A stretch of DNA of 9,904 bases from Clostridia bacterium (GCA_017501865.1 JAFVWD010000092.1:1-9904), one strand, 5' to 3'. Shown: positions 1-7,320, counted from the stretch's first letter. Notes: generated by a model from the letters alone, not told the origin. Made by a program: numbers and translations.

Positions 1-1
1 C

Positions 2-235
2 CCCATAGCAGAGAATGATATGTATTTAAGATATAGTGAGCTCACCAGAGATAAAACAGCAATTTACATATCTCACAGACTTTCTTCAACACGTTTTTGT
101 GATAGAATAATTCTTCTTGATGATGCAAAAATTGCAGAAACGGGAACTCACGAGGAGTTGTTGGCGCTCGGCGGAAAATATGCTGAAATGTTTGAAACAC
201 AAAGTAGATATTACAGAGAGGAGGTAAGTATATGA
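2..235 (+). CDS. ABC exporter half-transporter, C-terminal end only (5' truncated by window edge)
   Basis: This is the last 77 codons of an ABC transporter ATPase domain; the reading frame is open from base 2, so the gene starts before the window. The visible part begins at the D-loop (PIAEND), just after where Walker B would lie, and contains the switch-histidine motif YISHRLSS and the closing GTHEELL segment typical of exporter-type nucleotide-binding domains. The next gene has the same order of motifs (PIAESE, YISHRLSS, GTHEELL, and a QxxYYxE-like tail), so the two are paralogues. The stop overlaps the next ATG as ATGA (232-235), implying translational coupling. Two adjacent half-transporters usually form a heterodimeric exporter in the cytoplasmic membrane. 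The substrate cannot be told from the sequence. The ATG at base 20 is internal and is not the true start. Confidence 0.93.
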   Translation, partial: PIAENDMYLRYSELTRDKTAIYISHRLSSTRFCDRIILLDDAKIAETGTHEELLALGGKYAEMFETQSRYYREEVSI

Positions 236-2106
236 AGCGCTTTTTTAAAGAATTGAAGGATGATTTTGAAGTAATCAGACAAGGGCTGAAGCTTGTTAAA
301 ATTTATCTCGGTAAAAACTATTTTTCACTTAATCTTATTGTTAAAATACTGCGTGCTGTGTCACCGTATATTACAATTTACTGTACGGGAATGATTATTA
401 CTGCGCTTACAGAAAAAAGGGACTTTGAGCATATTCTGATTTATGTTCTTATTGCAACCATAACAACCTTTATTATTGATATTATTATACGTACGGTTAA
501 CCGTAAAGCACTTATAATGCTGAACAGCTGTTGGGAAAAACACTCAGCGCTTTTATCAAGAAAAGCACTTGAGCTCGATTATGCAAAGGCAGAAAGCTCA
601 TCTGTTCAGGAGCTTCGCGGAAAAATTGAGGAAAATGCCAATAATGGTAACGGACTTACCTGGGTTGCGGAATGTGTTGCTGAAATGGTAGCATGTGTGT
701 TTTCTGTTTTTGTTGCACTCACTATGATTTCCGGTATTGTTTTCAGTAAATCAGCAAAGCCGCTTACAGGCTTTATGGCATTTGTCGATTCGCCTATGTT
801 TGCGGTTACACTTATTCTTTTTTCTGTTATAGTAATAGCTGTTTCTGTAAGATATCATGGATTGAGCGAGAAAAAACAGTTCAATATTTTTAACAGAGCC
901 GTTAAATTTAATCCTGTTCTTGAATACTATAACCAGAAGTACCTTAACGAAAATGAAAGTGGTAAGGATGTAAGGATTTTTAACGTAAAGGGACTTATAA
1001 ACGAGGAAATTAATGAAAAAATTTATAATCCGATATCAAGAATGAGAAAGGATGTATTTAAAGTATGGGCAACTATAGGGCAGATAAGTAATATTTCTGC
1101 AAATCTGCTCGGAGGTATAGTTTATATTTTTGTAGGACTCAAGGCGCTTGCAGGAGCTTTTGGTGCAGGTAAGGTTGTAGAATATTATGGTGCATTGACA
1201 AAGCTTATTACTGCTTGTACAGATATTGCCGGAAATATGGGTTATTTAAGAGCAAACAATGTACAGCTGAAGCAGGAAATTGAATATCTTAACCTTGTTT
1301 CAGATATGAAAAACGGCACAAGAACAATTGAGGGTATAGAGCCGGAGAAGGCTGTTTTTGAGTTCAGAAATGTTTCGTTTTCTTACCCGGAAACCGAGTC
1401 AATAATACTAAAGAATTTCAATATGAAAATTGAAGCGGGAGAGCACCTTGCAGTTGTTGGTATGAACGGAAGCGGAAAATCAACGATGATAAAGCTTCTT
1501 TGCCGCCTTTATGACCCCACTGAAGGAAAAATCACTCTTAACGGAATTGATATACGTGAGTTTGATTATGCGGAATATTTAAAGCTTTTTGCGATTGTGT
1601 TTCAGGATTTCAAGCTACTTGCTTTTCCTGTAGGCGAAAATGTTGCCTGCTCGGAAGAATATGATGAAGCAAGGGTGTGGCATTGTCTCGAAATGGCAGG
1701 AATAAAAGACAGAGTAGAGGAATTTCCTAAAAAGCTGAAACAATCCATATATAAGCTTTACGAAAAAGACGGAATAGACCTTTCCGGCGGTGAAGAGCAA
1801 AAAATTGCTATTGCAAGAGCTCTATATAAGAATGCACCGTTTGTTATTCTTGATGAGCCCACAGCTGCACTTGATCCGATAGCAGAAAGTGAAATATATT
1901 CACGCTTTAATGAAATTGCAGGTAATAAAACAACGGTTTACATTTCTCACAGACTTTCGTCTTGCCGCTTCTGCAATCGCATTCTTGTTTTTGATAACGG
2001 AACAGTCATTCAGGAAGGAACTCACGAAGAGCTGCTTGAGAATGAAAAAGGCAAATATAGTGAATTGTGGAATGCACAGGCACAGTATTATGCCGAGAAA
2101 GCTTAG
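232..2106 (+). CDS. ABC exporter half-transporter (fused membrane domain and ATPase)
   Basis: A complete 624-residue half-transporter of usual length for type IV (exporter-fold) ABC proteins. The N-terminal half carries hydrophobic stretches (about residues 33-60, 68-87, 147-170, 187-206, 290-310) that fit the six-helix membrane domain. The ATPase domain starts near residue 375 with Walker A GMNGSGKST (410-418), a Q-loop in VFQDF (456-460), signature LSGGE (517-521), Walker B FVILDE (537-542), D-loop ALDP and switch His573 in YISHRLSS. All catalytic positions, including Glu542, look intact, so this is the consensus-site partner if the pair is asymmetric. It starts inside the stop of the preceding paralogue (ATGA), with a GAGAGGAGG-type Shine-Dalgarno in the end of that gene. 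It likely exports a peptide, lipid or drug-like molecule; nothing nearby reveals which. A terminator lies 138 bp downstream. Confidence 0.95.
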   Translation: MKRFFKELKDDFEVIRQGLKLVKIYLGKNYFSLNLIVKILRAVSPYITIYCTGMIITALTEKRDFEHILIYVLIATITTFIIDIIIRTVNRKALIMLNSCWEKHSALLSRKALELDYAKAESSSVQELRGKIEENANNGNGLTWVAECVAEMVACVFSVFVALTMISGIVFSKSAKPLTGFMAFVDSPMFAVTLILFSVIVIAVSVRYHGLSEKKQFNIFNRAVKFNPVLEYYNQKYLNENESGKDVRIFNVKGLINEEINEKIYNPISRMRKDVFKVWATIGQISNISANLLGGIVYIFVGLKALAGAFGAGKVVEYYGALTKLITACTDIAGNMGYLRANNVQLKQEIEYLNLVSDMKNGTRTIEGIEPEKAVFEFRNVSFSYPETESIILKNFNMKIEAGEHLAVVGMNGSGKSTMIKLLCRLYDPTEGKITLNGIDIREFDYAEYLKLFAIVFQDFKLLAFPVGENVACSEEYDEARVWHCLEMAGIKDRVEEFPKKLKQSIYKLYEKDGIDLSGGEEQKIAIARALYKNAPFVILDEPTAALDPIAESEIYSRFNEIAGNKTTVYISHRLSSCRFCNRILVFDNGTVIQEGTHEELLENEKGKYSELWNAQAQYYAEKA

Positions 2107-2243
2107 TGGGAAGTAAGTCCGGTATCTTTCGGTATCATATCAGAAAAGGCTTGAAAAAAATCAGCTTTCAGGTTGATTATAATAAATCATTTCTCCCGCC
2201 GGATTTCAGAATGGGTTGTAAAAAATCAAGTTTTTGACAAGTC
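2107..2243. other. Non-coding 3' region after the ABC operon
   Basis: No supported reading frame. It holds a GGTATC direct repeat (2121-2126, 2131-2136), nested AATCA/TGATT inverted repeats around 2159-2188, and an isolated TATAAT at 2178-2183 without a -35 at normal spacing. TTGACAAGTCAA (2234-2245) is a short dyad just before the terminator. It may be simply the 3' untranslated region of the exporter mRNA; a small RNA starting near 2190 and ending at the terminator is possible but weakly supported. Confidence 0.4.
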
Positions 2244-2287
2244 AAGGGGGCTTGCAGGTATTATTACTGCAGGCTTCCTTTTGTTTT
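2244..2287 (+). terminator. Intrinsic terminator of the ABC exporter operon
   Basis: A 14-bp stem is formed by 2244-2257 (AAGGGGGCTTGCAG) and 2267-2280 (CTGCAGGCTTCCTT), with three G-U wobbles and a 9-nt loop. It is followed by TTGTTTT. This is a clear Rho-independent terminator shape on the + strand, 138 bp after the exporter stop and before the next promoter. Confidence 0.85.
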
Positions 2288-2299
2288 ATATAGCTTATT

Positions 2300-2358
2300 G
2301 CTTAATGTGCCGAAAGATTTAAATTTTAGGCGTACGGGATTCGACTCCCGTCACCTTA
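2300..2358 (+). repeat. 59-bp direct repeat, copy 1, tRNA 3'-end-like
   Basis: This copy matches 4331-4389 at 57 of 59 positions (differences at 2311 C/T and 2339 A/G). Its 3' part reads like a tRNA T arm: ACGGGA-TTCGAC-TCCCGT can form a 6-bp hairpin, with the hallmark TTCGA in the loop, followed by CACCTTA where an acceptor strand would lie. A near-palindrome AAGATTTAAATTTT lies in the middle. There is no matching 5' acceptor strand or D arm upstream, and the T stem-loop holds one extra base relative to a real tRNA, so it is not a working tRNA gene. It lies upstream of the DUF4838 gene, after the exporter terminator. Confidence 0.9.
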
Positions 2359-2378
2359 AAGCAGAGCATTAAAATGTA

Positions 2379-2407
2379 TTGTAACCGAGACAAAAAAATG
2401 ATATAGT
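2379..2407 (+). promoter_or_regulatory. Probable sigma-A-type promoter for the DUF4838 gene
   Basis: TTGTAA (2379-2384, 4 of 6 to consensus) is separated by 17 bp from TATAGT (2402-2407, 5 of 6). Transcription would start about 2414 and give a leader of some 20 nt. The promoter lies between repeat copy 1 and the gene, so the gene and its promoter are both inside the repeat-bounded segment. Confidence 0.55.
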
Positions 2408-2422
2408 ATAAGTATAAATAAG

Positions 2423-2428
2423 AGGAGG
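2423..2428 (+). promoter_or_regulatory. Ribosome binding site of the DUF4838 gene
   Basis: A perfect AGGAGG, extended to AGAGGAGGGG, lies 8 nt before the ATG at 2437. It fixes the start codon even though the encoded N-terminus is an unusual signal peptide. Confidence 0.85.
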
Positions 2429-2436
2429 GGATAAAT

Positions 2437-4320
2437 ATGCAGGAATTTTTCAAAGCTTTTATAGCCTTTATGGAGGTAATATTCTGTATTACGGGAATTA
2501 CTCCCGTTGACGCAATTGCTGATTACGGCGGAGAAAAATACATCCCTCAGGAAATAGTTTCGCCAATGAATATAACAGAAAAAGGAAAAAGTGATTTTGT
2601 AATTGTAACGGGTGACAATCCGGATGAAACTACAACAACTGCATCAGAAGAAATGCAGTCATACATTAAAAAAATAAGCGGAGCCAAAATCAAAATTATA
2701 AAAGAAAGCGAATATATTCCGGGGCAAAAGGCAATAATCCTCGGAAAAACCGAGCTCGAAAAGGGAATTGTTAACATAGACCGTAAAAGTATAAAAAAAG
2801 ACGGTTTTTTAATATATTCAGAAGATGACAAGCTGTTTATTTCGGGTGCTGACAGTCGGGGAACACTTTATGGTGTATATACATTTTTAGAGGAACACCT
2901 TGGTGTGCGTTGGTTTACACCAACACTTGAGGTTGTACCTGAAAGCAAGGATATTACAATTGATGCAAATATAAACAGGCTTGTGGAGCCGTCTTTTTCT
3001 GTCCGCCGTAATGATTCAATCGGAACAACGGATGCGTACAGAGCGAGAACAAAAATGAATGTTTCATTCTGGGAAGAAGCATCTGAGTACGGCGGAGCAC
3101 TTACATACGTTTTGTGGGATGTGACATTGGACAAGCTGGTTCCCGATGACCTCATAAAAGAACATCCGGAATATTTTGCAACAACAGCTGAAGGCACAAA
3201 AACCCGTGACCACGTTTGCCTTTCTAACCCGGAGGTTTTAGAGGTAGCGGTTAAAAACGCAAGAAAGGCAATACTCGAAAACGAGACCGGTGCAAAATAT
3301 ATTCATATAGGACAAAAAGATAACACGAACTACTGTCGTTGTGAAAATTGCGAGGCACTCTATGCAAAATACGGAAGTATTTCAGCACCGACAATTCTTT
3401 TTACAAATGCCTTTGCAGATGCTCTCGATGATGAGTTTCCGGATTTTATGTTTACATTTTATGCCTATAATGAAACAGACAGACCTCCTACGGATTTAAG
3501 TCTTAAATGTAACAAGAACGTAGCGCCTGTTCTTTGCGGGCTTCATAAAGCATGTCGCAGTCATCTGTTAACAGAATGTGGTGCACAGGATGGCAACGAA
3601 ACATTTTATAACCTGTTTGGTGATAATGAACCTACAATTGCAGAGGATTTTAAAAATTGGGTGAAGGTTGCAGATACTACATATATTTACGATTATACAA
3701 TTAACTTTATAAATACTGCACAATTTTTCTCGAATTTTGAAACTATGCAGAGTACAATGAAATATATGCACGATATAGGTATTACAGGGTACATTTACAA
3801 TTGCGGAGACACACATATTGCTGCGTTCAATGAACTGCGGAACTACCTTCTTTGCAAACTGCAATGGGATGTAAATTGTGATGTGGAATACCATATGATG
3901 GATTTTTTAAAAGCGTATTACGGTGAGGCTGCTGCTCCTTATATTAAGGAAATTTTAGATATTCAGACCGCTCAGACAAGAGCCTCTGCCCATGCATTTG
4001 ATTTTGACTGGCATTACCAGGCAGGTTTTTATCCGTTAGAAAAGGTTGAAGAGCTCGATGAATTGTGGGAAAAGGCACTAACCTCTGAAATTACTGAGGA
4101 ACAGCTTTATAATGTTGAAACAGCTTCTTTGAGCTGGGAGTATTTCAAGGCAAATCAATTTTTAGGTGAATATTCTATTTTGAATCTCGTAAGACACAAA
4201 CGAATAGAAGAGCTTTACGATAATTTGCTGGCTCACGGAATAGACGAGGTGTCCGGTTTTCAGAAAATTCCGCCTAAGGAAGAAGTAAACTTTATTAAAA
4301 GGCCTTTTAATTGGGGATAA
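2437..4320 (+). CDS. DUF4838-domain glycoside-hydrolase-like protein
   Basis: A 627-residue protein. Residues about 50-175 resemble the GH67-N/alpha-glucuronidase N-terminal fold: an EMQSYIKKISGA helix, the strand AIILGKTE, then SRGTLYGVYTFLEEHLGVRW (140-159). Residues about 225-500 match DUF4838: HPEYFAT (243-249), VCLSNPEV, HIGQKDN (290-296), a Cys cluster C300-x-C302-x-x-C305, FYAYN, YDYTINF, and ALRNYLL/LQWDV-like segments near 465-478 followed by AYYGEAAAPY. These are TIM-barrel-like proteins thought to act on glycans; no reaction is established from this sequence. The N-terminus (hydrophobic 7-22, candidate cleavage after DAIA at 28) is a weak signal peptide: only one Lys before the core and Glu13 inside it. 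Export is therefore uncertain. It has its own promoter and RBS, is monocistronic, and is flanked by two copies of a 59-bp repeat. Confidence 0.85.
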   Translation: MQEFFKAFIAFMEVIFCITGITPVDAIADYGGEKYIPQEIVSPMNITEKGKSDFVIVTGDNPDETTTTASEEMQSYIKKISGAKIKIIKESEYIPGQKAIILGKTELEKGIVNIDRKSIKKDGFLIYSEDDKLFISGADSRGTLYGVYTFLEEHLGVRWFTPTLEVVPESKDITIDANINRLVEPSFSVRRNDSIGTTDAYRARTKMNVSFWEEASEYGGALTYVLWDVTLDKLVPDDLIKEHPEYFATTAEGTKTRDHVCLSNPEVLEVAVKNARKAILENETGAKYIHIGQKDNTNYCRCENCEALYAKYGSISAPTILFTNAFADALDDEFPDFMFTFYAYNETDRPPTDLSLKCNKNVAPVLCGLHKACRSHLLTECGAQDGNETFYNLFGDNEPTIAEDFKNWVKVADTTYIYDYTINFINTAQFFSNFETMQSTMKYMHDIGITGYIYNCGDTHIAAFNELRNYLLCKLQWDVNCDVEYHMMDFLKAYYGEAAAPYIKEILDIQTAQTRASAHAFDFDWHYQAGFYPLEKVEELDELWEKALTSEITEEQLYNVETASLSWEYFKANQFLGEYSILNLVRHKRIEELYDNLLAHGIDEVSGFQKIPPKEEVNFIKRPFNWG

Positions 4321-4334
4321 AGCCGGAACGGCTT
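4320..4334 (+). repeat. Short stem-loop directly after the DUF4838 stop
   Basis: AAGCCG-GAA-CGGCTT forms a perfect 6-bp stem with a 3-nt loop, starting on the last base of the stop codon and running into repeat copy 2. It has no U tract, so it is not an intrinsic terminator. It could protect the mRNA 3' end or mark the junction of the repeat; the left arm is absent at copy 1. Confidence 0.5.
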
Positions 4335-4389
4335 AATGTGCTGAAAGATTTAAATTTTAGGCGTACGGGGTTCGACTCCCGTCACCTTA
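4331..4389 (+). repeat. 59-bp direct repeat, copy 2, tRNA 3'-end-like
   Basis: Second copy of the element at 2300-2358, same orientation, 2031 bp downstream, 57 of 59 identical. The A-to-G change at 4370 replaces an A-U pair with a G-U pair in the 6-bp hairpin, so the hairpin is kept. Sequences directly outside the two copies are unrelated, so the repeat has sharp edges. It begins 10 bp after the DUF4838 stop. Confidence 0.9.
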
Positions 4390-4396
4390 TACCCGA

Positions 4397-4433
4397 ACCT
4401 GTCTGAAAGCTAATCTTTTCAGGTGTTTTCGCT
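4397..4433 (+). terminator. Weak candidate terminator after the DUF4838 gene
   Basis: ACCTG (4397-4401) pairs with CAGGT (4420-4424) and, past a 3-nt bulge, GAAAG (4405-4409) pairs with CTTTT (4415-4419). It is followed by GTTTTCGCTGTTT. The stem is interrupted and the T tract broken, so termination here is only plausible. The rest of the gap to 4560 shows no other structure, no reading frame and no convincing promoter for the next gene. Confidence 0.4.
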
Positions 4434-4572
4434 GTTTCGGTCTTGAAAGGTGTCAGCCTTACTTCGCTCCCCAATACCAAAAATCCGATAAAAATAATAG
4501 CAGTAAAGGCTTTATATTAAAAATTTTACCGCAAAATAATTAAAACAATAATATCAAAACGGAGATGTTTTT

Positions 4573-6516
4573 ATGTTAAGAAAAAGACAGGTTCACCTTG
4601 ACTTTCATACCAACGGCACATTACCTGTTGGTAAAAAGTTCAGTAAAGAGCAGTTTCAGAGTGCATTGAAGGCAGGGCATGTTAATTCAATAACCGTGTT
4701 TTCAAAATGCCATCATGGTTGGTCATATCATCCGACTACCGTTAATGAAATGCACCCCGAATTAGATTTTGACTTGTTGGGCGCTCAGCTTGAGGCTTGT
4801 AAAGAAATAGATGTCAATGCTCCGGTTTACATTTCCGCCGGATACGATGAAAAGGATTTTTTAAAGCATCCGGAGTGGCGTTGTGTTATTTCGCCTGAAA
4901 AGGAAGAACAGGAAAAATATGAGGCTGAGGTTCATTTTCATCTTATGTGCTTTAACACAGGTTACCTTGATGCCTTGTGCAGTCAGATTGAAGAGGTAAT
5001 GGTGAAATATAACCCATACGGCATATTCCTCGATATTATTTCTCCGAAAATGTGCTATTGTGAAAAATGTAAGAGCGATATGAAAGCAAGAGGACTCAAT
5101 ATTGAAAACAAGGATGACTGCGAAAAGTTTTCGTTAGAGGTTTTCAATAAATATCTTGATTCCACAAATGCTGCAGTAAGAAAGCACAGCGACACGGCAA
5201 CAATTTTCCATAATGGAAGTCACATTCCGAAGGGCGATTATAATTTCATTGAGCATAATACACACCTTGAGCTTGAAAGCTTGCCGACAGGCGGTTGGGG
5301 TTATGACCATTTTCCGCTTTCTTCAGCTTATGTACGTACTCTTGAAAATACTGAATTTTTAGGTATGACAGGAAAGTTTCATCACTCCTGGGGTGAGTTT
5401 GGCGGATTTAAGCATCCAAATGCATTAATATATGAGACATCGCTCAGTATAATGAGCGGAGCCGGTTGCTCCATTGGTGACCAGATGCATCCTTTGGGCG
5501 AAATGAATATGGCAACATATAATTTAATCGGAAAGGCATATTCTCTGGTAGAAGCTAAAGAGCCGTGGATTATAGGTGCTGAGAACAGGGCAGATATTGC
5601 TGTTTTAAGTGCTGAATCAATAACAGGCAAACGTGATGAAAAAGCCGATATTGGTGCAAACAGAATGTTACTTGAGGGTAGCTATTTGTACGATTTCATA
5701 GACAGCTCTATGGATTTTTCCGGTTATAAAATACTCGTTTTACCGGATGTAAAAGGTATTTCAGATGAAATCCTTACGAAGGTTAAAGAGTTTATATCAA
5801 ATGGTGGTAAAGTAATTGCAAGTGGCGAGTCAATAGTGCGTGACAATAAGTTTTTACTTGATATAGGTTGCGAATATCTGGGTGAAAATGAATTTAATCC
5901 TACATATCTTATTCCGCACTATAATACGGTAAATGGTGATACAGAGTACCTTATGCGTTGTAATTTTTATAAATTCAATGCAAAATCTGCTGAGGTTATT
6001 GCATCAATGCAAAACCCGTATTTCAACAGAACAGCAGAGCATTTCTGCTCGCATATGCACGCACCGAATAATCCGGAGGAAGTTTTTGCAGGTGCAGTAA
6101 TAAACGGCAGTATTGCTTATATAGGTTGGGATGTTTTCTCCGCTTATGCAAAATTGGGACACATTTGCTTTAAGGAGCTCTTCAGAGCTGTTTTAGAAAA
6201 AATGCTCGGTAGTGAAAAAACGGTTGTTGCAGATGTTCCCGATAAGGCTGTGGTAACATTTACACGACAGGAAAAAGAAAGCAGAAGTATATTGCATCTG
6301 TTATATGCTCACACAACCTTACGTGGCGAAAATACAGAGGTAATAGAAGATACTGTTCCGCTTTATAATGTTAATTGCTCCGTTAAATATGACAAAAAAC
6401 CGTTAAAGGTTACACTTGAACCGCAGGGTGAGGAAATTGAATTTGAATATACTGACGGTAGGGTTGAGTTTACCGTGCCGAAGGTAGATATTCATGCAAT
6501 GGTGGTTATAGAATGA
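4573..6516 (+). CDS. GH151/GHL6-like putative alpha-L-fucosidase with beta-galactosidase trimerisation-type domain
   Basis: A 647-residue protein without a signal peptide, so probably cytoplasmic. It opens with RQVHLDFHTNG (5-15) and VNSITVFSKCHHGWSYHPT (37-55), the hallmark start of the GHL6 barrel proteins that include GH151 alpha-L-fucosidases. Further barrel motifs are PVYISAGYDEKD (84-95), HPEW (99-102), GIFLDI (150-155, Asp154 is a candidate catalytic residue by position only), a Cys cluster C161-x-C163-x-x-C166, LELESLPTGGWGY (232-244) and TGKFHHSWGEF. From about 335 to 545 lies a Rossmann-like segment with DIAVLSAES, YKILVLPDV and GGKVIASGE, as in beta-galactosidase trimerisation domains, then a beta-sandwich tail. 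Start chosen by GGAG (4561-4564), 8 nt before ATG. Its stop overlaps the next start as ATGA. The family placement is from motif memory; the sugar specificity is inferred and could be another exo-glycosidase. Confidence 0.78.
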   Translation: MLRKRQVHLDFHTNGTLPVGKKFSKEQFQSALKAGHVNSITVFSKCHHGWSYHPTTVNEMHPELDFDLLGAQLEACKEIDVNAPVYISAGYDEKDFLKHPEWRCVISPEKEEQEKYEAEVHFHLMCFNTGYLDALCSQIEEVMVKYNPYGIFLDIISPKMCYCEKCKSDMKARGLNIENKDDCEKFSLEVFNKYLDSTNAAVRKHSDTATIFHNGSHIPKGDYNFIEHNTHLELESLPTGGWGYDHFPLSSAYVRTLENTEFLGMTGKFHHSWGEFGGFKHPNALIYETSLSIMSGAGCSIGDQMHPLGEMNMATYNLIGKAYSLVEAKEPWIIGAENRADIAVLSAESITGKRDEKADIGANRMLLEGSYLYDFIDSSMDFSGYKILVLPDVKGISDEILTKVKEFISNGGKVIASGESIVRDNKFLLDIGCEYLGENEFNPTYLIPHYNTVNGDTEYLMRCNFYKFNAKSAEVIASMQNPYFNRTAEHFCSHMHAPNNPEEVFAGAVINGSIAYIGWDVFSAYAKLGHICFKELFRAVLEKMLGSEKTVVADVPDKAVVTFTRQEKESRSILHLLYAHTTLRGENTEVIEDTVPLYNVNCSVKYDKKPLKVTLEPQGEEIEFEYTDGRVEFTVPKVDIHAMVVIE

Positions 6517-7241
6517 AGCTTTTGTCAATAGGTAACAGCTTCTCGACAGATGCACACAGATTTCTGAACAGTCTGGCAGAGCAGAACGGAATTTGTCTTG
6601 GATGCTACAATCTTTTTATAGGCGGTTGCTCACTTGAAACTCATTGGAAAAATTTTATTGAGAAAAATGCGTATTATGATTTAGAAGTAAACGGAAATGA
6701 AGCTACGGAAAAAATCAGTATAAACGAGGCACTTTCAATGGAAAATTGGGATGTAGTTACAGTTCAGCAGGCAAGTGCCTTCAGCGGTATTTTTGAAAGC
6801 TATGTACCGTATATTACTGATTTGGTTGAGGCAGTAAGAGATGCTTCCCCTGTAGCAAAGCTCTTTTTTCACGAAACCTGGAGCTATGAAACCGGATCCT
6901 TGCACGAAGGTTTTTTAAATTATAACAGTAATCAGAAAAAGATGTATTTATGCATTAAGAGCGCCACTCAAAAAGCTGCGGAATTAATAAAGGCAGAAAT
7001 TATTCCTACGGGTGATGTTGTTCAGTATGTTAGAGAAAACATTCCCGAATTCAATTACGAAAACGGGGGTATTTCGCTTTGCCGTGACAGCTTCCATTTG
7101 TCTGAGGATTACGGAAGATTTTTAGCAAGTGCTGTTTGGTTAAAAGCAATAACGGGTAAAAATTTAAAAGAACAGCCATTTTTGGATTTTGAATATGAAA
7201 TGATTGAAAAATTAATAAAAACAGTAAATAAAATTGTTTGA
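6513..7241 (+). CDS. DUF4886-type SGNH hydrolase (putative carbohydrate esterase)
   Basis: A 242-residue cytoplasmic-looking protein of the SGNH/GDSL hydrolase fold. Block I is IGNSFSTD (6-13) with Ser9 as the expected nucleophile, as in DUF4886 proteins where GNS replaces GDS. Gly37-Gly38 fits the block II glycine, VTVQQAS (82-88) sits where block III usually carries Asn, and RDSFHLS (191-197) gives the Asp192/His195 pair of block V. All catalytic parts are therefore present. Such enzymes remove acyl groups, often from sugars, but the substrate is not known here. It is coupled by ATGA to the putative fucosidase upstream, which suggests that the two act on the same acylated oligosaccharide. 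A strong terminator begins at its last base and ends the operon. Confidence 0.85.
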   Translation: MKLLSIGNSFSTDAHRFLNSLAEQNGICLGCYNLFIGGCSLETHWKNFIEKNAYYDLEVNGNEATEKISINEALSMENWDVVTVQQASAFSGIFESYVPYITDLVEAVRDASPVAKLFFHETWSYETGSLHEGFLNYNSNQKKMYLCIKSATQKAAELIKAEIIPTGDVVQYVRENIPEFNYENGGISLCRDSFHLSEDYGRFLASAVWLKAITGKNLKEQPFLDFEYEMIEKLIKTVNKIV

Positions 7242-7284
7242 AATATGAGGTGTAAGACATTTGTTTTACACCTCATATTTTTTT
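7241..7284 (+). terminator. Strong intrinsic terminator of the glycosidase-esterase operon
   Basis: A stem of up to 18 bp pairs 7241-7258 with 7263-7280 (one G-U pair, 4-nt loop ATTT). Its outer 15 bp are perfect (AAATATGAGGTGTAA with TTACACCTCATATTT). It runs straight into a TTTT tail, giving seven consecutive T. It starts on the final base of the stop codon, which leaves no 3' untranslated spacer. Confidence 0.95.
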
Positions 7285-7303
7285 GTAAATAAATGGAATT
7301 TTA

Positions 7304-7320
7304 CAGGAAAGAGTTTCCTG
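7304..7320. promoter_or_regulatory. Perfect dyad upstream of the Mor-like gene, candidate operator
   Basis: CAGGAAA-GAG-TTTCCTG is a perfect 7-bp inverted repeat with a 3-bp centre, lying about 12 bp before the weak -35 element. Size and place suit a dimeric DNA-binding protein, possibly the Mor-like product itself. It is not seen before the second Mor-like gene, so specific or autoregulatory binding is only a guess. Confidence 0.4.

Noticed and set aside
1889..2116. Overlapping + strand frame at the end of the second ABC gene
   Set aside because: It is out of frame within conserved ATPase motifs (switch histidine region), with no family resemblance or RBS.
2234..2264. Promoter TTGACA (2234-2239) with TATTAT (2259-2264)
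   Set aside because: The spacer is 19 bp and the -10 lies in the loop of an obvious terminator, so a transcript would start in or after the terminator. The better-placed promoter at 2379-2407 serves the gene.
2285..2358. A tRNA gene ending at 2358 (and likewise 4389)
   Set aside because: Only the T-arm-like 3' part is present. No 5' strand complementary to CACCTTA, no D arm and only a poor anticodon stem; the T loop has one base too many.
2300..4389. Insertion sequence or CRISPR array explaining the two repeats
   Set aside because: No transposase, no terminal inverted repeats and no short regularly spaced repeats. Only two copies 2 kb apart around a metabolic-type gene.
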